Positions 1 to 28,899 of a stretch of DNA of 28,899 nt are shown here, piece by piece (within the stretch, counting starts at the first letter, position 1; every line of letters begins with the position of its first letter). Under the pieces are notes generated by a model, which had not been told where the DNA came from, made no database searches, and saw only the letters and a program-made list of their open reading frames with translations. The translations under genes and the position numbers were made by a program. The stretch is from Branchiostoma floridae (taxonomy: Eukaryota > Chordata > Leptocardii > Amphioxiformes > Branchiostomatidae), in contig NC_049984.1 in NCBI RefSeq assembly GCF_000003815.2, forward strand, positions 24,114,362 through 24,143,260, given 5' to 3'.

Positions 1-254
1 GCCAGCTTCCGGCCCTTGCCACACAGCATATTCAGTGGTGGCAAGGGGGATGGGGAATGACAAAGGTTCCCGCTCTGGCTCTTGCCAAAAGTGGTAAGAG
101 GGAGCCTGGTGGATGCCTGTGAATGAAATATTTGTTGCCAGCTTCCGGCCCTTGCCACACGGCACATTCAGTGGTGGCAAGGGGGATGGGGAATGACAAA
201 GGTTCCCGCTCCGGCTCTTGCCAAAGGACAAGAGGGAGCCTGGTGGAGGCTCAG
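1..254. repeat. 136-bp tandem repeat, about 1.9 copies, cut by the window edge
   Basis: Bases 1-136 and 137-254 are nearly identical, both starting GCCAGCTTCCGGCCCTTGCC. Within each unit CTTGCCAC and GTGGCAAG form a short inverted repeat. The array probably continues to the left of the window. It lies in the intron upstream of the first visible dynein exon. No coding signal is seen. Confidence 0.85.
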
Positions 255-2303
255 TGATTGGGAGCCATGTAGATTTATGAATCATGTTTTGTTAATATTA
301 ATTCATCCTTTGGACTTGTTTTTAGAATTTGTGTAGATGTTATACCAAATGTCACTGGTTTGACTTCTATATGATGGCTTTAATTTCATTCATGTCAATC
401 CTTTTTGATCCTGTCAGTTGTACCTTTTCATTTGCAAGTACAAGTTGTGTATATGTATTTATTATACCTCTGTTGCAATATTCCTTTATCATTCAAAAGC
501 ATTGTGCATTAACATTTTGAAGTGTCCACAAATGTGTAAAACAAAGATTGACATGTCTCTGTTTTTTTTTCAGCAGTAAGAACATTGTGCTCATGACACA
601 CAGCAGGTAGGGCCTGTTTTCTTGTCGCTAGACTTGCATGTACATGTAGGTGTAGACTGTAGAGACAGGTGCAGAATTGGGATCGAAGAGAAGATTTATG
701 TGTAACACAAACACATTGTTATCTTCTGGCAACAATATGTATACTTTCCAAATCAATGGTATAATTATTTCATCAAATATTTGATTGATGTCTGCCTTGA
801 AATGCCAAATCTCACTCTCCTGTTTGCATTGTTAAGATGTGACCTCTAGAGAAGAAAACAATTGGTCCATGAGAAGCTGTATTTGGAGGAGGCACACAGA
901 TTTTGTCCCAGGCAGCAACAGATTGATGGAAGATTGCAAATAGTTGTGGAAATGTGTACTGTTTCCAAATCTGCCTATAGTTTGATATTTCTGCTTTGCA
1001 TTGAAATTCTAACCTCCCTGTTTCTGTCCTCCATACCCCTCTACAGAAGAGAAGCAGAGCTTGGCCTTTGACTGTATGTGGAAGAAGCAGACTGACTTGA
1101 TTCCAACCAGCCAGAAAAGGACACGTAGATATTGATCGCAACCGATTCTGAAAAGATATATTTTGACGGAATTGTAATTTTCTGCGAATAAGATCTAGTA
1201 TGTAGTTTGCTATTTTTCCAGATTAACTTTTAACAATGTAAAAACGTAAGCTCAAATTACATTGTATTTACATTAAGTCAATCAGATTGTGAGAGCAGAC
1301 AAGTGTAAAATTGCAATTTTGTGAAAGTAAAACTGTAAAAATTGAAAGTTTTTTTTTTCATTCTTACTGTTTGCTGTCTGTGTGTGTGTATGTGTGTGTG
1401 TTTGTAAGAGAGAGAAGAGATAATCATTCTGAACTTCATCCCACTTGCTATCCAACATGCCATCACCATTTTTTTTAATACAAGAAGACCAGAGACTTCA
1501 TCATTGTCAAGACATGAATACCAAAATTGCAAAGGCCCTGGAGGTATATATCACAGGCATTTCCATACAAAATTTTGTTCCAATACCATGGCAATACAGA
1601 GGGGCCAAAAATGATACTAAAAATGGCCAAAAATTAATCCTCTTGAAGTGATGTATGCCAAAAATGTTTCGTTCTACCGTGCATATGTCGAGGGCACCCT
1701 TATACCAAATTCCATGTTATTCTGTTGTAATACCAGACCACAGATATCTCCATTTTGGAATGTTGATTTTTTTCCATATGTGTGATTGTGGAAGAACATT
1801 GTTGCATCGGCAGAGGGGCGGAGTGAAAATGGTGCATTTGCTCATAAGTAAATGTCGGCCTTTCTTGTCGTTCATTTCGAGAAGTTACTGTTAGAATGTT
1901 CGATTTCCGCACAGGGGTGATTTGGAACAGTTCAATTTTGCATGGGAACGGGTATGGCTGAAATATGCTGTATTTGCTCTGAAGCAAATGTCGGCCTTTC
2001 TAGTTGTATTTTTTTTCTGAGGGTAATGCCATTATCTAGTACCTACATGTACAAGTCATACATAACCCTTCACAAATATCTGGATGCAACAACATTCAAA
2101 AATCATGTTCACTGCTCAAATTTTTGTTGCACAAAAGTGCATAATACTAATTGCACCCAGTATTTTGAACCATGAATAAAGTAAGCTATCTCATATTTAA
2201 TCTAGTGACCATGTCAGTCTTTAGACTTGTAGCTTGGTCTGTAAGTTGTTTGAAATGTTCATTTGTTTGAAAGTTTGATCGCTAAGTGATTGTACTTTCC
2301 CAG
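255..2303. other. Intron upstream of the first visible exon; no gene seen
   Basis: AT-rich intronic sequence. It contains a short (GT)n tract at about 1378-1403 and a diverged direct repeat, with TTTGCTC, then AAATGTCGGCCTTTCT, at about 1838-1865 and again at about 1973-2001. Short open frames here have no family features and no plausible pair of splice sites with dynein-like sequence. The upstream exons that must exist were not found in this stretch. Confidence 0.6.

Positions 2304-28899
<26,596 letters not shown>

Noticed and set aside
812-1141. 109-codon minus-strand open frame and an overlapping + frame upstream of exon 1
   Set aside because: No dynein-like or other family sequence, AT-rich codon use unlike the GC-richer dynein exons, no matching splice phases.

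Overview
This is eukaryotic genomic DNA. It holds one large multi-exon gene on the + strand with repeat-filled introns. Conceptual splicing of 23 segments, all with GT-AG introns and matching phases, gives about 1,340 codons that I recognise as the N-terminal tail and start of the linker of an axonemal dynein heavy chain of the DNAH5/DNAH8 (outer-arm gamma-type) group. The window opens inside an intron upstream of the first visible exon and ends inside an exon, so the start codon, the AAA+ motor ring, the microtubule-binding stalk and the 3' end all lie outside. The many snap-back and terminal-inverted-repeat elements, tRNA-derived SINE pieces and a truncated LINE fit an invertebrate deuterostome, most likely amphioxus (Branchiostoma). 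The organism is inference; the gene family is a confident call.

Layout. 1-2303: upstream intron with a 136-bp tandem repeat at the window edge. 2304-7621: five exons of the early tail. Their introns hold a terminal-inverted-repeat element (2732-3793) that contains a long hairpin capped by a 31-bp minisatellite, a head-to-head SINE pair (5070-5975), and five tandem copies of the 3' edge of exon 4. 7622-9538: a roughly 837-bp PIF/Harbinger-like non-autonomous element inside a (TAG)n tract, then a doubtful 42/48-nt microexon. 9539-12777: three exons and a 54-bp minisatellite of about 23 copies. 12778-16080: a long intron with a 5'-truncated non-LTR retrotransposon, a TTAA-flanked palindrome and an assembly gap (15088-15673). 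16081-28899: thirteen further exons leading into the linker, with more MITEs, SINE fragments, a 33-bp minisatellite and duplicated exon edges.

No other gene is supported. The LINE reverse transcriptase fragment is the only other protein-like sequence. I found no bacterial-type operon, CRISPR array or unknown multi-gene system. The most notable pattern is that at least four exons have small tandem duplications spanning the exon-intron border, which leave extra donors or acceptors beside the real ones. The final exon carries one extra base relative to the conserved reading frame, probably a sequencing or assembly error.
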